Shown here: positions 9,353 through 18,774 of the stretch, one piece after another
Layout of the letters: each line of letters begins with the position of its first letter
Numbering within the stretch: position 1 is the first letter of the stretch
Translations under genes and position numbers: made by a program
The notes under the pieces: generated by a model
What the model was told of the DNA's origin: nothing
The model's database searches: none
The model's input: only the letters and a program-made list of their open reading frames with translations
Assembly (NCBI GenBank): GCA_051748565.1
Contig: JBNJHN010000003.1
Location: forward strand, 1-64,000
Length of the DNA: 64,000 bases
From: SKPH01 sp051748565
Lineage (GTDB): Bacteria; Bacillota; Dethiobacteria; DTU022
Reading direction: 5' to 3'

Positions 9353-11404
9353 ATGAAAAAAAAGAATGAAGATCATCATACAAATAATGAAGGATTAAAA
9401 GATGGTGGGCATGAGCATTCAAATCATGATAATCATGACAGGCACGCAGGCCACAGCCCCGGTATGTTTCGTGAAAAGTTTTGGCTATCCCTGGTTCTGA
9501 CTTTGCCGGTGGTCTTCTGGTCGGAGCACATCCAGATGTTACTGGGCTACAGTGCTCCGGAGTTTTTCGGTTCAACCTGGATCCCTCCTGTTCTAGGTAC
9601 AGTAATTTTCTTTTATGGTGGATGGGTTTTTATCCAGGGGGCCTGGGAAGAGCTTAAAGCCCTGCTCCCGGGGATGATGACCCTTATTTCGCTGGCGATA
9701 TCTGTTGCATTCCTTTTTTCTTGGGTTGTGCAGTTGGGGTTGCTTGAAGCAGAGGCACTCTGGTGGGAGCTGGCCACACTGGTCACAATTATGCTTCTTG
9801 GCCACTGGATCGAGATGCGCTCAATCGAACAGGCACAGGGTGCATTACAGGAGCTGGCGAAACTGCTTCCCGATTTTGCCACCCGTATTATTAACGGGAG
9901 TGAAGAGAAGGTTGCCGTAAGTGAACTGAAAATTGGCGACATTGTTCTTGTTCGTCCGGGAGAAAGCGTTCCTGTAGATGGAGTGCTGCGGAAGGGTAAA
10001 AGTGATATAAATGAGGCGATGGTGACCGGAGAATCAAAGCCGGTGAAAAAGAGAGAAGGGGATGAGGTAATAGCCGGTACTATTAATGGTGAAGGTTCAC
10101 TCCGTATCGAAGTAACAGGTACCGGTGAGGATACCAAGCTGTCCGGTATAATGCGACTTGTGGCTGATGCGCAGAAGTCAAAATCAAGAGCTCAGAATCT
10201 GGCTGATCGTGCCGCTCAGCTGCTTACCGGTGTTGCGATAACTGCCGGCTTAATTACTCTCGTCGCCTGGCAGTTTCTTGGTGCACCTATTGATTTTACG
10301 ATTATCCGGACTGTAACCGTTCTGGTTATCGCCTGCCCTCATGCCTTGGGTCTGGCCGTACCCCTGGTTGTCGCTATTTCCACGACATTAGGGGCTTTAA
10401 GTGGCCTTTTAGTGCGGGATCGACGTGGCCTTGAGGAAGCCCGAAACCTGGACATAGTGATTTTCGATAAAACCGGAACATTGACCCTGGGTGAATTTCG
10501 AGTTGTAGCAATAACTACCAATGGTGAAGTTTCGGAGGAAGAAGCGCTGCGGCTTGCTTCCGGAGTAGAGTCTGAATCCGAGCATCCCATTGCCCTTGGT
10601 ATTGTGAATACGGCGAAGGATCGTGATATCAAGATTCCCCCTGCCGAAGAATTCCGTGCACTGACCGGCAAAGGAGTAGCCGCCACAGTAGGTGGGATTG
10701 AATACAAGGTAGGCGGACCTGCACTCCTCAAGGAAGAAGAAGTGGAATTGCCATCTTCACTTCTCAAGGCATCCGAGGCTGTTTCTGAGCGCGGGCAGGC
10801 AGCGATTTACCTGCTCGGTAAGGGTAAAGTGATAGCCTTGTTTGCAGTGGCCGATGCAATCCGTGAGGAGAGCAGTGAGGCCGTTCTTGAACTTCAGAAG
10901 ATGGGGATAGAAGTGGTAATGCTTACAGGAGACACACAGGCTGTAGCTGACGCAGTTGCGGGGGAGATTGGAATCGACAAAGTCTTTGCCGAAGTGCTGC
11001 CAGAGGATAAGGCTTCTAAAGTGCAGGATCTTCAGAAACATGGTAAAAAGGTGGCCATGATTGGAGATGGGGTCAACGATGCTCCGGCCCTTGCTACTGC
11101 TGATATCGGCATTGCCATAGGGGCGGGGACCGACGTAGCTGTGGAAGCCGGGCATATCGTCCTGGTCAGGTCCGATCCACGGGATATCCCCCGGATTGTT
11201 ACCCTATCCAGGGCTACCTATGCAAAGATGCTGCAGAATTTATGGTGGGCGGCAGGCTATAATATTGTTGCCATTCCACTGGCTGCAGGCGCCCTGGCTG
11301 CATGGGGAATTTTACTCACACCGGCATTTGGCGCATTGCTGATGTCGGCCAGCACTGTTATCGTCGCAATAAATGCGCAGCTTTTAAGGCGCCTCGAGCT
11401 ATAA
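9353..11404 (+). CDS. copB: CopB-type P1B heavy-metal-transporting ATPase
   Basis: A 683-residue P-type ATPase. The N-terminus (residues about 5-37) is His- and Asp-rich, as in CopB proteins, and there is no HMA domain. The transmembrane metal site is Cys328-Pro-His (motif CPHALG), which defines the CPH subgroup rather than the CPC Cu(I) exporters. The phosphorylation motif DKTGT has Asp372, the actuator motif is TGES, and GDGVNDAP lies at 571-578. Family knowledge: CPH pumps export copper (Cu+/Cu2+) or related ions across the membrane. A plausible site precedes the ATG (ACGGAGGTAG). No sensor gene is adjacent. Confidence 0.9.
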   Translation: MKKKNEDHHTNNEGLKDGGHEHSNHDNHDRHAGHSPGMFREKFWLSLVLTLPVVFWSEHIQMLLGYSAPEFFGSTWIPPVLGTVIFFYGGWVFIQGAWEELKALLPGMMTLISLAISVAFLFSWVVQLGLLEAEALWWELATLVTIMLLGHWIEMRSIEQAQGALQELAKLLPDFATRIINGSEEKVAVSELKIGDIVLVRPGESVPVDGVLRKGKSDINEAMVTGESKPVKKREGDEVIAGTINGEGSLRIEVTGTGEDTKLSGIMRLVADAQKSKSRAQNLADRAAQLLTGVAITAGLITLVAWQFLGAPIDFTIIRTVTVLVIACPHALGLAVPLVVAISTTLGALSGLLVRDRRGLEEARNLDIVIFDKTGTLTLGEFRVVAITTNGEVSEEEALRLASGVESESEHPIALGIVNTAKDRDIKIPPAEEFRALTGKGVAATVGGIEYKVGGPALLKEEEVELPSSLLKASEAVSERGQAAIYLLGKGKVIALFAVADAIREESSEAVLELQKMGIEVVMLTGDTQAVADAVAGEIGIDKVFAEVLPEDKASKVQDLQKHGKKVAMIGDGVNDAPALATADIGIAIGAGTDVAVEAGHIVLVRSDPRDIPRIVTLSRATYAKMLQNLWWAAGYNIVAIPLAAGALAAWGILLTPAFGALLMSASTVIVAINAQLLRRLEL

Positions 11405-11701
11405 TAATCTTACAGGCTTTAAAGGTAACCTTTCATACAGGGTATAAGGTCATCGAAAGTGGGAGTTGGCGGAGGAGATATAAAAAAGCAAGAAAGGTTT
11501 CGGTAACTGCCGGCAGCAGGTTATTGGCGTTTTAGGTAGAAATTAATATTTTTGTAATGGCAATTAGGTAATAAAATGCCTCTTTCCGGTATGTCAAAAT
11601 ACGTTGCTTTTTTCACAACTTGATGATAGCATAACATTGAGAAATTTTTATCAATCACCCGAAATCCTGGATTGTATTATCTGCAATGAAGCCTGATGTT
11701 T

Positions 11702-11734
11702 CCGAAACTTTTTTATTATATATGAAAAGTTCGG
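11702..11734 (+). promoter_or_regulatory. inverted repeat upstream of thiolase operon
   Basis: CCGAA-A-CTTTT pairs with AAAAG-TTCGG (ten pairs with one bulged A) around a 12-base AT-rich loop, about 60 bases before the thiolase start. A following T-run is absent, so an operator or leader hairpin is likelier than a terminator. Confidence 0.4.
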
Positions 11735-11765
11735 TAAAATTTAAAATAATCTATGATAGGAGGGA

Positions 11766-11788
11766 ATACCCCTATTTCAGGGGGGTAA
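11766..11788 (+). promoter_or_regulatory. hairpin covering the thiolase ribosome binding site
   Basis: ACCCCT can pair with AGGGGGGT across an ATTTC loop. The G-run is the Shine-Dalgarno sequence located 7 bases before the thiolase ATG, so folding would hide it. A second AGGAGGG lies just upstream of the hairpin. Confidence 0.4.
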
Positions 11789-11792
11789 GAAC

Positions 11793-12974
11793 ATGAGCAA
11801 ACCAGTTGTAGTAAGTGCAGTTAGAACAATTGCAGGCAGTTATGGTGGAAGTTTAAGTAGCTTCAGTGCTCCCCAGTTGGGAGCGAAAGTAATCGAAGAG
11901 GTAGTTAAGAGAGCAGGTATTTCAGGTGAGGAAGTTGATGAATTGGTATTTGGCTGCGGTTGGCAAGCCGGAATAGGTCCCAATGTGGCTCGTTATTCTT
12001 CAGTACTAGCCGGCTTGCCGGTGGAGGTGCCCGCTTATACGATTAACATACGTTGTGCTTCCAGTTTGCAGGCCACTATCCAGGGGGCTAAATCTATCCT
12101 CCTCGGTGATGCGGATACGGTAGTGGTCGGTGGCACAGAATCTGCTTCCAATGTACCCTACATCCTTGATAAGGCTCGCTGGGGGGCACGGATGGGTGAT
12201 ATGATTGCTTACGACGGACTGCACAAGGATGGCTTCATGTGTCCTATGGCCGGAATGCTGATGGGTGGTACTGCGGAACTATTGGCCGAAAAATACGATA
12301 TAGATCGTGTAGAGCAGGACAGTTTTGCCCTGGAAAGTCACCAGAAAGCAGTTAAAGCATCGGAAGAAGGTAAATTCAAAGATGAAATTTTACCGGTGCA
12401 GGTGGTACAGAAAAAACAGACATTGACGGTTGATCAGGAAGAAATCCCGAGGGCCGATGCTTCCATAGAAAGAATGGCTAAACTGCCTCCGGTCTTTAAA
12501 AAGGAAGGAACTGTAACAGCCGGTAACAGCTGTGCTCTTTCCGATAATGCCTCAGCCCTGTTAATCATGTCTGAAGAAAAAGCAAAATCCCTGGGACTTA
12601 CACCTCTGGCTGCAATACGAGGTTATGCCGCAGGGGGAGTTGATCCTAAATACATGGGTATTGGACCCGTAAAAGCTATCCCCATGGCATTGGAAAAAGC
12701 CGGAGTGAACCTGGATGATATCGATTTAATAGAACTGAACGAAGCTTTTGCAGTTCAATACCTGGCTGTGGAAAGAGAAATGAAGTGGAACCGCGATAAG
12801 GTTAATGTTTACGGTGGAGCTATCGCCCTCGGTCATCCCGTAGGCGCAACCGGTACCAAGCTTATAACCACCCTGCTTTATGCATTGAAAGCACATGACA
12901 AGGATTTAGGTCTGGTCAGCGCGTGTGTTGGCGGAGGCCAGGGGGTAGCCTTAATCTTTGAAAGATTAAGTTAA
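11793..12974 (+). CDS. acetyl-CoA acetyltransferase (thiolase)
   Basis: A 393-residue biosynthetic/degradative thiolase. The catalytic triad is clear: Cys88 in INIRCASS, His348 in GHPVGATG and Cys378 in SACVGGGQG, with NEAFA between them. These positions agree with classical thiolases. Family role: thiolytic cleavage or condensation of 3-oxoacyl-CoA. First gene of a four-gene plus-strand unit with 3-hydroxyacyl-CoA dehydrogenase, acyl-CoA dehydrogenase and enoyl-CoA hydratase. That composition fits butyrate/crotonyl-CoA chemistry or the final part of benzoyl-CoA breakdown; chain-length specificity cannot be read from sequence. Confidence 0.92.
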   Translation: MSKPVVVSAVRTIAGSYGGSLSSFSAPQLGAKVIEEVVKRAGISGEEVDELVFGCGWQAGIGPNVARYSSVLAGLPVEVPAYTINIRCASSLQATIQGAKSILLGDADTVVVGGTESASNVPYILDKARWGARMGDMIAYDGLHKDGFMCPMAGMLMGGTAELLAEKYDIDRVEQDSFALESHQKAVKASEEGKFKDEILPVQVVQKKQTLTVDQEEIPRADASIERMAKLPPVFKKEGTVTAGNSCALSDNASALLIMSEEKAKSLGLTPLAAIRGYAAGGVDPKYMGIGPVKAIPMALEKAGVNLDDIDLIELNEAFAVQYLAVEREMKWNRDKVNVYGGAIALGHPVGATGTKLITTLLYALKAHDKDLGLVSACVGGGQGVALIFERLS

Positions 12975-13007
12975 AATTACTACTTAAAACGGGAGGCTTA
13001 ATTATTG

Positions 13008-13892
13008 ATGGAAGTAAAGAAATGTTTTATTTTAGGCGCCGGGATTATGGGTACGGGAATAGCTCAACTAATGGCTCAAAAAGGTATTGAAGCTATCCTG
13101 GTAGATTTAGATGAAGCAATTGCCAAGCGCAGCTTGGCTAATATTGAAAAAGGGCTCCAAAAAAGAGTTGAGAAGGGAAAGATGAGTGAAGAAGAGGTAA
13201 AAGATATTCTTGGGCTCATCAAAATTTCCACGAAAATGGAAGATGCTGCGGACGCTGATTTCATAATTGAAGCAATTGTCGAAAATGTTGAAGTCAAGCA
13301 GAAGGTTTTTGGAGAGCTCGAAAAAATAGCAAGGGAAGATGTAATCCTGGCAACAAATACCACTGCCTGTTCAATTTCTGAAATAGCATCAGCTGTTTCA
13401 AACCCAGGCAGGGTTGTGGGAATGCATTTCTTTAACCCGGCGGTGGTCATGAAACTGGTCGAAATAATGCCTGCTGTATCAACTGATGCTGAAGTGGTCA
13501 ATAAAACAAGGGAATTAGCTGAATTTCTCGGCAAAGAACCTGTAGTTACCGCCAAAGAAGGCATCGCCGGAATAGCCAGCCGTGTTCTGGCGGCGTTGCT
13601 TAACGAAGCTGTCTGGGTTCTCGATGAAGGAATCGGGACTGTGAGCGATATTGATAAAGCCATGCAGATGGGAGCCAATCAGCCTATGGGGCCGCTGACA
13701 TTAATTGATCTGATTGGCATTGATACTCACCTGGCGAAAACCAGAACTCTTTATGAAAAATTCGGTGATCCGCGTTATCGTCCCTGTTACCTGCTGGAGA
13801 AAATGGTCAATGCCGGATACCTGGGCCGTAAAACTAAAAAAGGATTTTACGATTACGAGCAGGATCCCCCTGTTCCGATGCAGCTAAAATAA
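13008..13892 (+). CDS. hbd: 3-hydroxyacyl-CoA (3-hydroxybutyryl-CoA) dehydrogenase
   Basis: A 294-residue NAD-dependent dehydrogenase. The Rossmann motif GAGIMGTGIA (Gly10, Gly12, Gly15) opens the protein, MHFFNP carries the catalytic His, and the C-terminal all-helical domain contains MQMGANQPMGPL. Closest in layout to clostridial 3-hydroxybutyryl-CoA dehydrogenases. ATG at 13008 lies 11 bases after GGGAGG; a TTG one codon earlier is an alternative. A paralogue is encoded at 53241-54092 close to bamA, so the two may split short-chain and pimeloyl-type substrates. Confidence 0.92.
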   Translation: MEVKKCFILGAGIMGTGIAQLMAQKGIEAILVDLDEAIAKRSLANIEKGLQKRVEKGKMSEEEVKDILGLIKISTKMEDAADADFIIEAIVENVEVKQKVFGELEKIAREDVILATNTTACSISEIASAVSNPGRVVGMHFFNPAVVMKLVEIMPAVSTDAEVVNKTRELAEFLGKEPVVTAKEGIAGIASRVLAALLNEAVWVLDEGIGTVSDIDKAMQMGANQPMGPLTLIDLIGIDTHLAKTRTLYEKFGDPRYRPCYLLEKMVNAGYLGRKTKKGFYDYEQDPPVPMQLK

Positions 13893-13926
13893 AACAAGTA
13901 AGGCCAATAAAAAGGAGGTGTTGTTC

Positions 13927-15081
13927 TTGGATTTTGATCATACTCCAGAACAAGAAAGCGTTAGGAAAATGGTTTGTGAATTTGTTTCTAAAGAAATTAC
14001 CCCCTACGCCGGAGAATGGGACAAGGAAGAAAAGTTTCCCTGGGACGTTTGGAAGAAAATGGGCGAAACCGGTATTATCGGAACGGTTATACCCGAAGAA
14101 TATGAAGGCAGCGGGATGGATAATATAACCCATGCAATTGTTGCCGAAGAACTGGGTTACGGCTGCACCTCTATGAGAGGAACTTATTCAGTCCAGATTT
14201 CTCTCGTAGCCAAAACCATCCTAACCTTTGGCACTGAAGAACAGAAACAAAAATACCTACCCGGTATGGCCATGGGTGAAATTATCGGCTGCTATGGCCT
14301 TACTGAACCTGACTCAGGCAGCGATGCAGCCAGCCTTTCATCCACAGCGGAAGAAGACGGTGACTACTACATCCTCAACGGTAATAAGATGTGGATTACC
14401 AACGCCGGAATTGCCGATGTAGCCATGGTTTTTGCCAAGACAGACAAAAGCGCCGGCGCCAGGGGAATAACTGCTTTTCTTGTAGAAAAAGACACTCCCG
14501 GCTATTCAACTGAAAAAATTCATGACAAGTTGGGATTGCGGGCTTCCGATACATCGGAGATAATTCTCGACAATGTCAGAGTCCATAAAGATGCAATCCT
14601 TGGCGAAAAAGGGAAAGGTTTTAAAGTGGCCCTTTCAGCCCTTGACAATGCCCGCTTTACAGTAGCGGCAGGTTGTGTGGGGGCTGCCCAGTCAGCGCTG
14701 GATACGGCAAAGCAGTATGCTAAAGACAGGGTTCAGTTTGGAAAGCCGATTGCCGGTCATCAGCTGGTTCAGCAATTAATCTCCAATATGGTTTTAGACA
14801 TTGAATGCGGCCGGTTGTTAGTTTACCGGGCAGGACACCTGAAAAATAAAAAAGTTCCCAATACCCGAGAGACTTCGCTGGCCAAATACTTCTGCACCGA
14901 AATGGTTAACCGGGTGGCCTATAATGCCATTCAGGTTTTAGGTGGTTACGGTTTTTCCGGGGAATATCCCCTGGAAAGGATTTACCGTGATGCGCGGGTT
15001 AATACCCTTTATGAGGGAACATCCCAAATTCAACAGCTTATCCTGGGCAATATCGAGCTGGGTATACCTGCTTTTACTTAG
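13927..15081 (+). CDS. acyl-CoA dehydrogenase
   Basis: A 384-residue FAD-dependent acyl-CoA dehydrogenase. The signature GLTEPDSGSDA binds flavin and substrate, WITNAG follows, and the catalytic Glu is in LYEGTSQIQQ near the C-terminus. TTG at 13927 is preferred because AAAGGAGGTG ends 6-7 bases upstream; the apparent GTG further left is part of the ribosome binding site. Butyryl-CoA and glutaryl-CoA dehydrogenases share these motifs, and both would make sense next to a benzoyl-CoA pathway. No electron-transferring flavoprotein genes are in the window. Confidence 0.9.
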   Translation: MDFDHTPEQESVRKMVCEFVSKEITPYAGEWDKEEKFPWDVWKKMGETGIIGTVIPEEYEGSGMDNITHAIVAEELGYGCTSMRGTYSVQISLVAKTILTFGTEEQKQKYLPGMAMGEIIGCYGLTEPDSGSDAASLSSTAEEDGDYYILNGNKMWITNAGIADVAMVFAKTDKSAGARGITAFLVEKDTPGYSTEKIHDKLGLRASDTSEIILDNVRVHKDAILGEKGKGFKVALSALDNARFTVAAGCVGAAQSALDTAKQYAKDRVQFGKPIAGHQLVQQLISNMVLDIECGRLLVYRAGHLKNKKVPNTRETSLAKYFCTEMVNRVAYNAIQVLGGYGFSGEYPLERIYRDARVNTLYEGTSQIQQLILGNIELGIPAFT

Positions 15082-15154
15082 ATCTGCATTTTTTAATAAT
15101 TTAAGGGAAAGAAGTCAGTTTTCTTCTTTCTCTTATATATGGAGAGAGGTAAAC

Positions 15155-15934
15155 ATGTTTAATCTATTAAAATTCGTTAAAGAAACCCCGCTGGCTATTA
15201 TTACCATAAATCGTCCGGAAGTCAGAAATGCACTATCAAATGCCCTGGTGGAAGAACTGGCGGAAGCTTTTTCCCAGGTTAAAAATGATCCGGAAATAAG
15301 AACACTGATCATAACCGGAGAAGGGGATAAAGCTTTTATGGCCGGGGCGGATATCAAGGAACTTGAAGAAAGGGATTTTATTAAAGGCCGGGAGCAGACC
15401 AGGCGCCGCCAGGAAGTATTTAATATGCTCTGGGAGATGCCGATTCCTGTAATAGCGGCCATAAATGGTTATGCTTTGGGAGCAGGTTTAGAGTTGGCCA
15501 TAGCCTGCACTTTACGTCTGGCTTCTTCGAACGCCCAGATGGGTTCACCGGAAATTAACCTGGGAATCATTCCAGGCGATGGCGGCACTCAGCGCCTGCC
15601 GCGTTTGGTTGGTTTCGGAAGAGCCATGGAAATGGCCTTAACAGGTGGCATGATTGATGCTGAAGAAGCATATCGTATCGGACTGGTTAATAAACTGGTT
15701 GAACCGGAAAACCTGATGGAAGAAGCAAAGAAATACGCACATAAGCTTGCTGCGAAGTCACCGCTTGCTGTCCAGTACGCAAAAGAGGCAGTTAATCGTT
15801 CCCTGGAGATGGGACTCTATGAAGGCCTTGCCCATGAATCCTATCTTCATGCACTGGCTTGTGCCACGGAGGATAAGAAAGAAGGCGTGAAGGCTTTTCT
15901 GGAAAAAAGAAAGCCCGAGTACCAGGGGAAATAA
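15155..15934 (+). CDS. enoyl-CoA hydratase (crotonase)
   Basis: A 259-residue crotonase-fold hydratase. The oxyanion-hole segments are MAGADIKEL and GYALGAGLELA, and the catalytic-Glu region reads GSPEINLGIIPG. Length is typical. ATG at 15155 after GGAGAGAGGT is chosen; the open frame extends far upstream into the acyl-CoA dehydrogenase gene but without a ribosome binding site. Last gene of the thiolase operon and followed by a terminator. Likely hydrates crotonyl-CoA to 3-hydroxybutyryl-CoA. Confidence 0.9.
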   Translation: MFNLLKFVKETPLAIITINRPEVRNALSNALVEELAEAFSQVKNDPEIRTLIITGEGDKAFMAGADIKELEERDFIKGREQTRRRQEVFNMLWEMPIPVIAAINGYALGAGLELAIACTLRLASSNAQMGSPEINLGIIPGDGGTQRLPRLVGFGRAMEMALTGGMIDAEEAYRIGLVNKLVEPENLMEEAKKYAHKLAAKSPLAVQYAKEAVNRSLEMGLYEGLAHESYLHALACATEDKKEGVKAFLEKRKPEYQGK

Positions 15935-15956
15935 TAGCATCGGTTTGATAACTGCA

Positions 15957-16004
15957 AAAGGGTCCGGCCGATAGCGGAATTCCGCTTCGGTTTGGCCCTT
16001 TTTT
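15957..16004 (+). terminator. rho-independent terminator after enoyl-CoA hydratase
   Basis: AAGGGTC...CGGCCGA pairs with TCGG...TTTGGCCCTT across an inner GCGGAATTCCGC palindrome and is followed by a T-run. It closes the thiolase-to-hydratase operon and separates it from bamB. Confidence 0.7.
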
Positions 16005-16100
16005 ACTTTGATAAATTTCATTTTCATCTGCATAGCTAATCCATTACTTTCCCTTCCTATTATTACCATAATTGAAGGTGGATTCATTCTAAAGGACTAA

Positions 16101-16186
16101 TCCATAATTTACTCTTTTTTCACCTTGCTTCCATGCTTTTTAGCGATTCTATTATTATAAATATCCTGTAAACTGGTAAAGTAGAA
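16101..16186 (+). promoter_or_regulatory. copy 3 of the ~95-bp bam-operon box (degenerate)
   Basis: Shares CTCTTTTTT, TTCCATGCTTTT, an AGCGAT equivalent of AAGGGAT, and a terminal TAAAGTA with two closer copies at 38512 and 55448, at nearly identical spacing. It ends about 60 bases before bamB. Likely promoter/operator of the bam operon. Confidence 0.5.
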
Positions 16187-16248
16187 GTAGTTTATAAGTC
16201 GCTGGGAATGATTTTACAAAGGAAAACATACCTAAGAGGTGTTGAAAA

Positions 16249-18228
16249 ATGAGATATGCTGAAACAGGGTATAATTTGGAAATTAACTTATCGACTGGAA
16301 ACATTGAGAAGGTGGAAACCGATCCGGAATTAACAAAAATGCATCTGGGCGGCCTGGGAACCAATGCCAGGTTGTTATGGGATCGGGTCCCCCCCGAAGC
16401 TGAACCTTTTTCTCCGGATAATCTTTTAATTTTTGGGACAGGCCTCTTGTGCGGCACCCCTGCTATAGGAGCCAACCGGACTATAATTAGCACTTACTCT
16501 CCTCAGACTTTATTTATGGCTTTTTCCATGATGGGAGGATTCTTTGCCCCGGAATTAAAATATGCCGGCTATGATAAAGTAATCTTTAGCGGTAAGTCGC
16601 CGAATCTTGTTTACATATGGATTAATAATGACAAAGTAGAAATACGTGATGCTTCTCATTTGCAGGGCAAAGGGGCGGTTCAAACCGAAAAGCTTATTCG
16701 AGAGGAGCTGCAGGAACCCAATGCCCAGGTAGCCGCTATCGGCCTGGCCGGTGAAAACAGGGTCTATATGGCCTCCATTGAGCACGGACGATCCAGCGCC
16801 AGCAGACTGGGTCTGGGTGCCGTGATGGGTGACAAGGGGATAAAAGCAATAGCTGTACGTGGAACTAACGATGTCAATGTAGCCCGACCGGTTGATTTAA
16901 TTAATTTTTGTACAGATATTCTGAATTATATTCCGGAAAGAGATGGCAATCCGATTCCCGGAGTGATGCCTATCTTAGCCGGGCTTGGTTCGCCGAAAGA
17001 GATGTTAATTCATGATGAAAAGTGGCATACTGAGAATTTCATGTGGGGTAATGCCAGAACACGGATAAAAGATTACTGGACCAAGGATATTGAAGATAAG
17101 TGGAAAGAATCGCAGGAGAGTGCGCGAAAGCGTCTGATAAGCTGTTATAACTGCCCGATGGAATGCGGAGCCATAATTTCTATTCCCGGTATATCAACTT
17201 ACATGATGAAATGTTTCTCGAAGCTCACCTACACCATGGCAGCATACTCAGACCTTGATTTCGGTTTTAGAATAGCGCAGCGTGCCACAGAATACGGTGT
17301 CGATGGATTTTCTATGCCACAGGTTATGGCCTTTGCCCTCGAGCTTTATGAGGCCGGCATCCTTACAGATGATGACTTTCCGGGTATGCCTTCCGATAAT
17401 GAGGAAAGATTTTTCTGGTTGCTGGACAGGATTGTCCGGCGGGAAGGGATTGGTGATATTCTGGCCGATGGTGTTTACTGGGCAGCCCGCCGGATTGGTA
17501 AGGGAGCGGAGGAATATGATCATAATACTATTAAAAAGCATGAGCAGTTACCGCTCAAGCTATCAATGCTGAATCCGATTTATTTCCTGATGTGGGCCAC
17601 CGGCGAAAAGATTAATATTACCCAGATTGAAGGGAATTTCCCCCAGGCACCTTTTCCCACCCGTGAGGAGCGGGAAGAGTTTGTTAAGGATTGGGTTCAT
17701 GTTCCTGATGAGAAGTTCAAGAAATACTTTTTAGATTGGGAACTGCGCGGGGAAAATTCATTTCCTTATTACCCTCCCGTTGATGCTACCTGTGAAATTG
17801 TTGATTGGCAGGAGACCATGCATTATATTGATGATTCCCTCGGATTATGTGCCGGTTTATCATCGTTTCCCCTAAAGCCTCCCTATCATATCCATAACCT
17901 GCCGATCCTGATTTCGAAAGCAGCCGGAATTGATATGGATAAAGATAAACTGTGGGAAATTGCCAAGAGGAATCGGACTTTATTGAGAGCGATTAATGTA
18001 AGAAGAGGTTTAAGAAGGGAAGATGACCGTCCTCCTGAGAATCATTGGAAGAAGAGATTCCCCGAACTCGAAGTTCAGCTCTTGGATCAATATTACAAAC
18101 TTAAAGGTTTCAATAACGATGGTGTTCCAACCAGGGAATCCTTACTTGAATTGGGTATGGATTACGTTGGCGAAGACCTGGAGAAGAGAGGGATTTATGA
18201 CAATGGCGAAAGTAAAAAAGAAAGTTAA
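16249..18228 (+). CDS. bamB: class II benzoyl-CoA reductase, tungsten active-site subunit BamB
   Basis: A 659-residue protein of the aldehyde:ferredoxin oxidoreductase family. In class II benzoyl-CoA reductase BamB carries the tungsten-bis-pterin cofactor and one [4Fe-4S] cluster and reduces benzoyl-CoA to cyclohexa-1,5-diene-1-carbonyl-CoA. The cluster ligands are Cys299, Cys302 and Cys306 (CYNCPMEC) plus probably Cys534. Glu251, His255, His260 and Cys322 fall at the numbers I recall for active-site residues of Geobacter BamB, with Cys322 as tungsten ligand. An ordinary aldehyde oxidoreductase is less likely, since bamC to bamI follow. AAGAGGTG precedes the ATG. It overlaps bamC by 32 bases. 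Confidence 0.9.
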   Translation: MRYAETGYNLEINLSTGNIEKVETDPELTKMHLGGLGTNARLLWDRVPPEAEPFSPDNLLIFGTGLLCGTPAIGANRTIISTYSPQTLFMAFSMMGGFFAPELKYAGYDKVIFSGKSPNLVYIWINNDKVEIRDASHLQGKGAVQTEKLIREELQEPNAQVAAIGLAGENRVYMASIEHGRSSASRLGLGAVMGDKGIKAIAVRGTNDVNVARPVDLINFCTDILNYIPERDGNPIPGVMPILAGLGSPKEMLIHDEKWHTENFMWGNARTRIKDYWTKDIEDKWKESQESARKRLISCYNCPMECGAIISIPGISTYMMKCFSKLTYTMAAYSDLDFGFRIAQRATEYGVDGFSMPQVMAFALELYEAGILTDDDFPGMPSDNEERFFWLLDRIVRREGIGDILADGVYWAARRIGKGAEEYDHNTIKKHEQLPLKLSMLNPIYFLMWATGEKINITQIEGNFPQAPFPTREEREEFVKDWVHVPDEKFKKYFLDWELRGENSFPYYPPVDATCEIVDWQETMHYIDDSLGLCAGLSSFPLKPPYHIHNLPILISKAAGIDMDKDKLWEIAKRNRTLLRAINVRRGLRREDDRPPENHWKKRFPELEVQLLDQYYKLKGFNNDGVPTRESLLELGMDYVGEDLEKRGIYDNGESKKES

Positions 18229-18742
18229 GGTAATCAAAATCGACACTGATAAATGTAACGGCTGCAGGTCGTGCGAGGTAATTTGCTCGGCGTTTCACGC
18301 TACCGATAAATATAGTATTATCAATCCCTCCAGGGCCCGAATCCGTCTGATTCGCGATCCACTGCGTGATGTTTACCTTCCTGTATATGCAGGTGAATAT
18401 ACGCCGGCTGAATGTATGGGCAGAGACAAATATGTTGTCGATGGAAAAGAATATGAAGAATGTGCTTTCTGCAGGGCTTCCTGTCCCTCCAGGGATGTTT
18501 TCAAAGAGCCTGACTCGGGTCTTCCGCTTAAATGCGACATGTGTGAAGACGATCCGGAACAGGAGGAGCCTCTCTGTGTTAAATGGTGTTTGTCTGATGC
18601 CCTGACATATGAGGAGAGAGAGGAAGAAGTTGAAGAAGAAGTGCTGCTGGACGAGATGGAAACAGGTTTAAAATCACTGGTGGATAAATACGGTTTAAAT
18701 AATCTTATTGACAGCATTGCCCGAATGTCACAAAAAGACTAA
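18197..18742 (+). CDS. bamC: benzoyl-CoA reductase electron-transfer subunit BamC
   Basis: A 181-residue ferredoxin-like protein with multiple [4Fe-4S] motifs: CNGCRSCEVIC, CAFCRASCP, CDMC and a later CVKWC, enough for about three clusters. It partners with BamB in the BamBC core and passes electrons to the tungsten subunit. The C-terminus is strongly acidic (EEREEEVEEE). The start ATG lies inside the end of bamB; a second ATG two codons later (18203) has better spacing from GAGAGGG and is an equally good start. The long upstream extension of the frame is within bamB and is not used. Confidence 0.87.
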   Translation: MTMAKVKKKVKVIKIDTDKCNGCRSCEVICSAFHATDKYSIINPSRARIRLIRDPLRDVYLPVYAGEYTPAECMGRDKYVVDGKEYEECAFCRASCPSRDVFKEPDSGLPLKCDMCEDDPEQEEPLCVKWCLSDALTYEEREEEVEEEVLLDEMETGLKSLVDKYGLNNLIDSIARMSQKD

Positions 18743-18774
18743 AAGATTATGATAAAGGTGGGGATTATAAAATC

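Larger units (their letters stand above)
11405..11792. other. 388-base intergenic region before the beta-oxidation operon
   Basis: It is AT-rich and contains no credible open reading frame. Two features stand out near its right end and are listed separately: an inverted repeat at 11702-11734 and a hairpin over the thiolase ribosome binding site. No other recognised element. Confidence 0.45.

Noticed and set aside
9613..10137. Long open frames on the minus strand inside copB, and similar ones opposite other genes
   Set aside because: They lie opposite strongly conserved coding sequence, show low-complexity Ser/Pro/Arg-rich composition and have no domain motifs.
14942..15154. N-terminal extension of the enoyl-CoA hydratase into the acyl-CoA dehydrogenase gene
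   Set aside because: The crotonase domain begins at 15155 behind a good ribosome binding site; the upstream open frame overlaps a clear coding gene.
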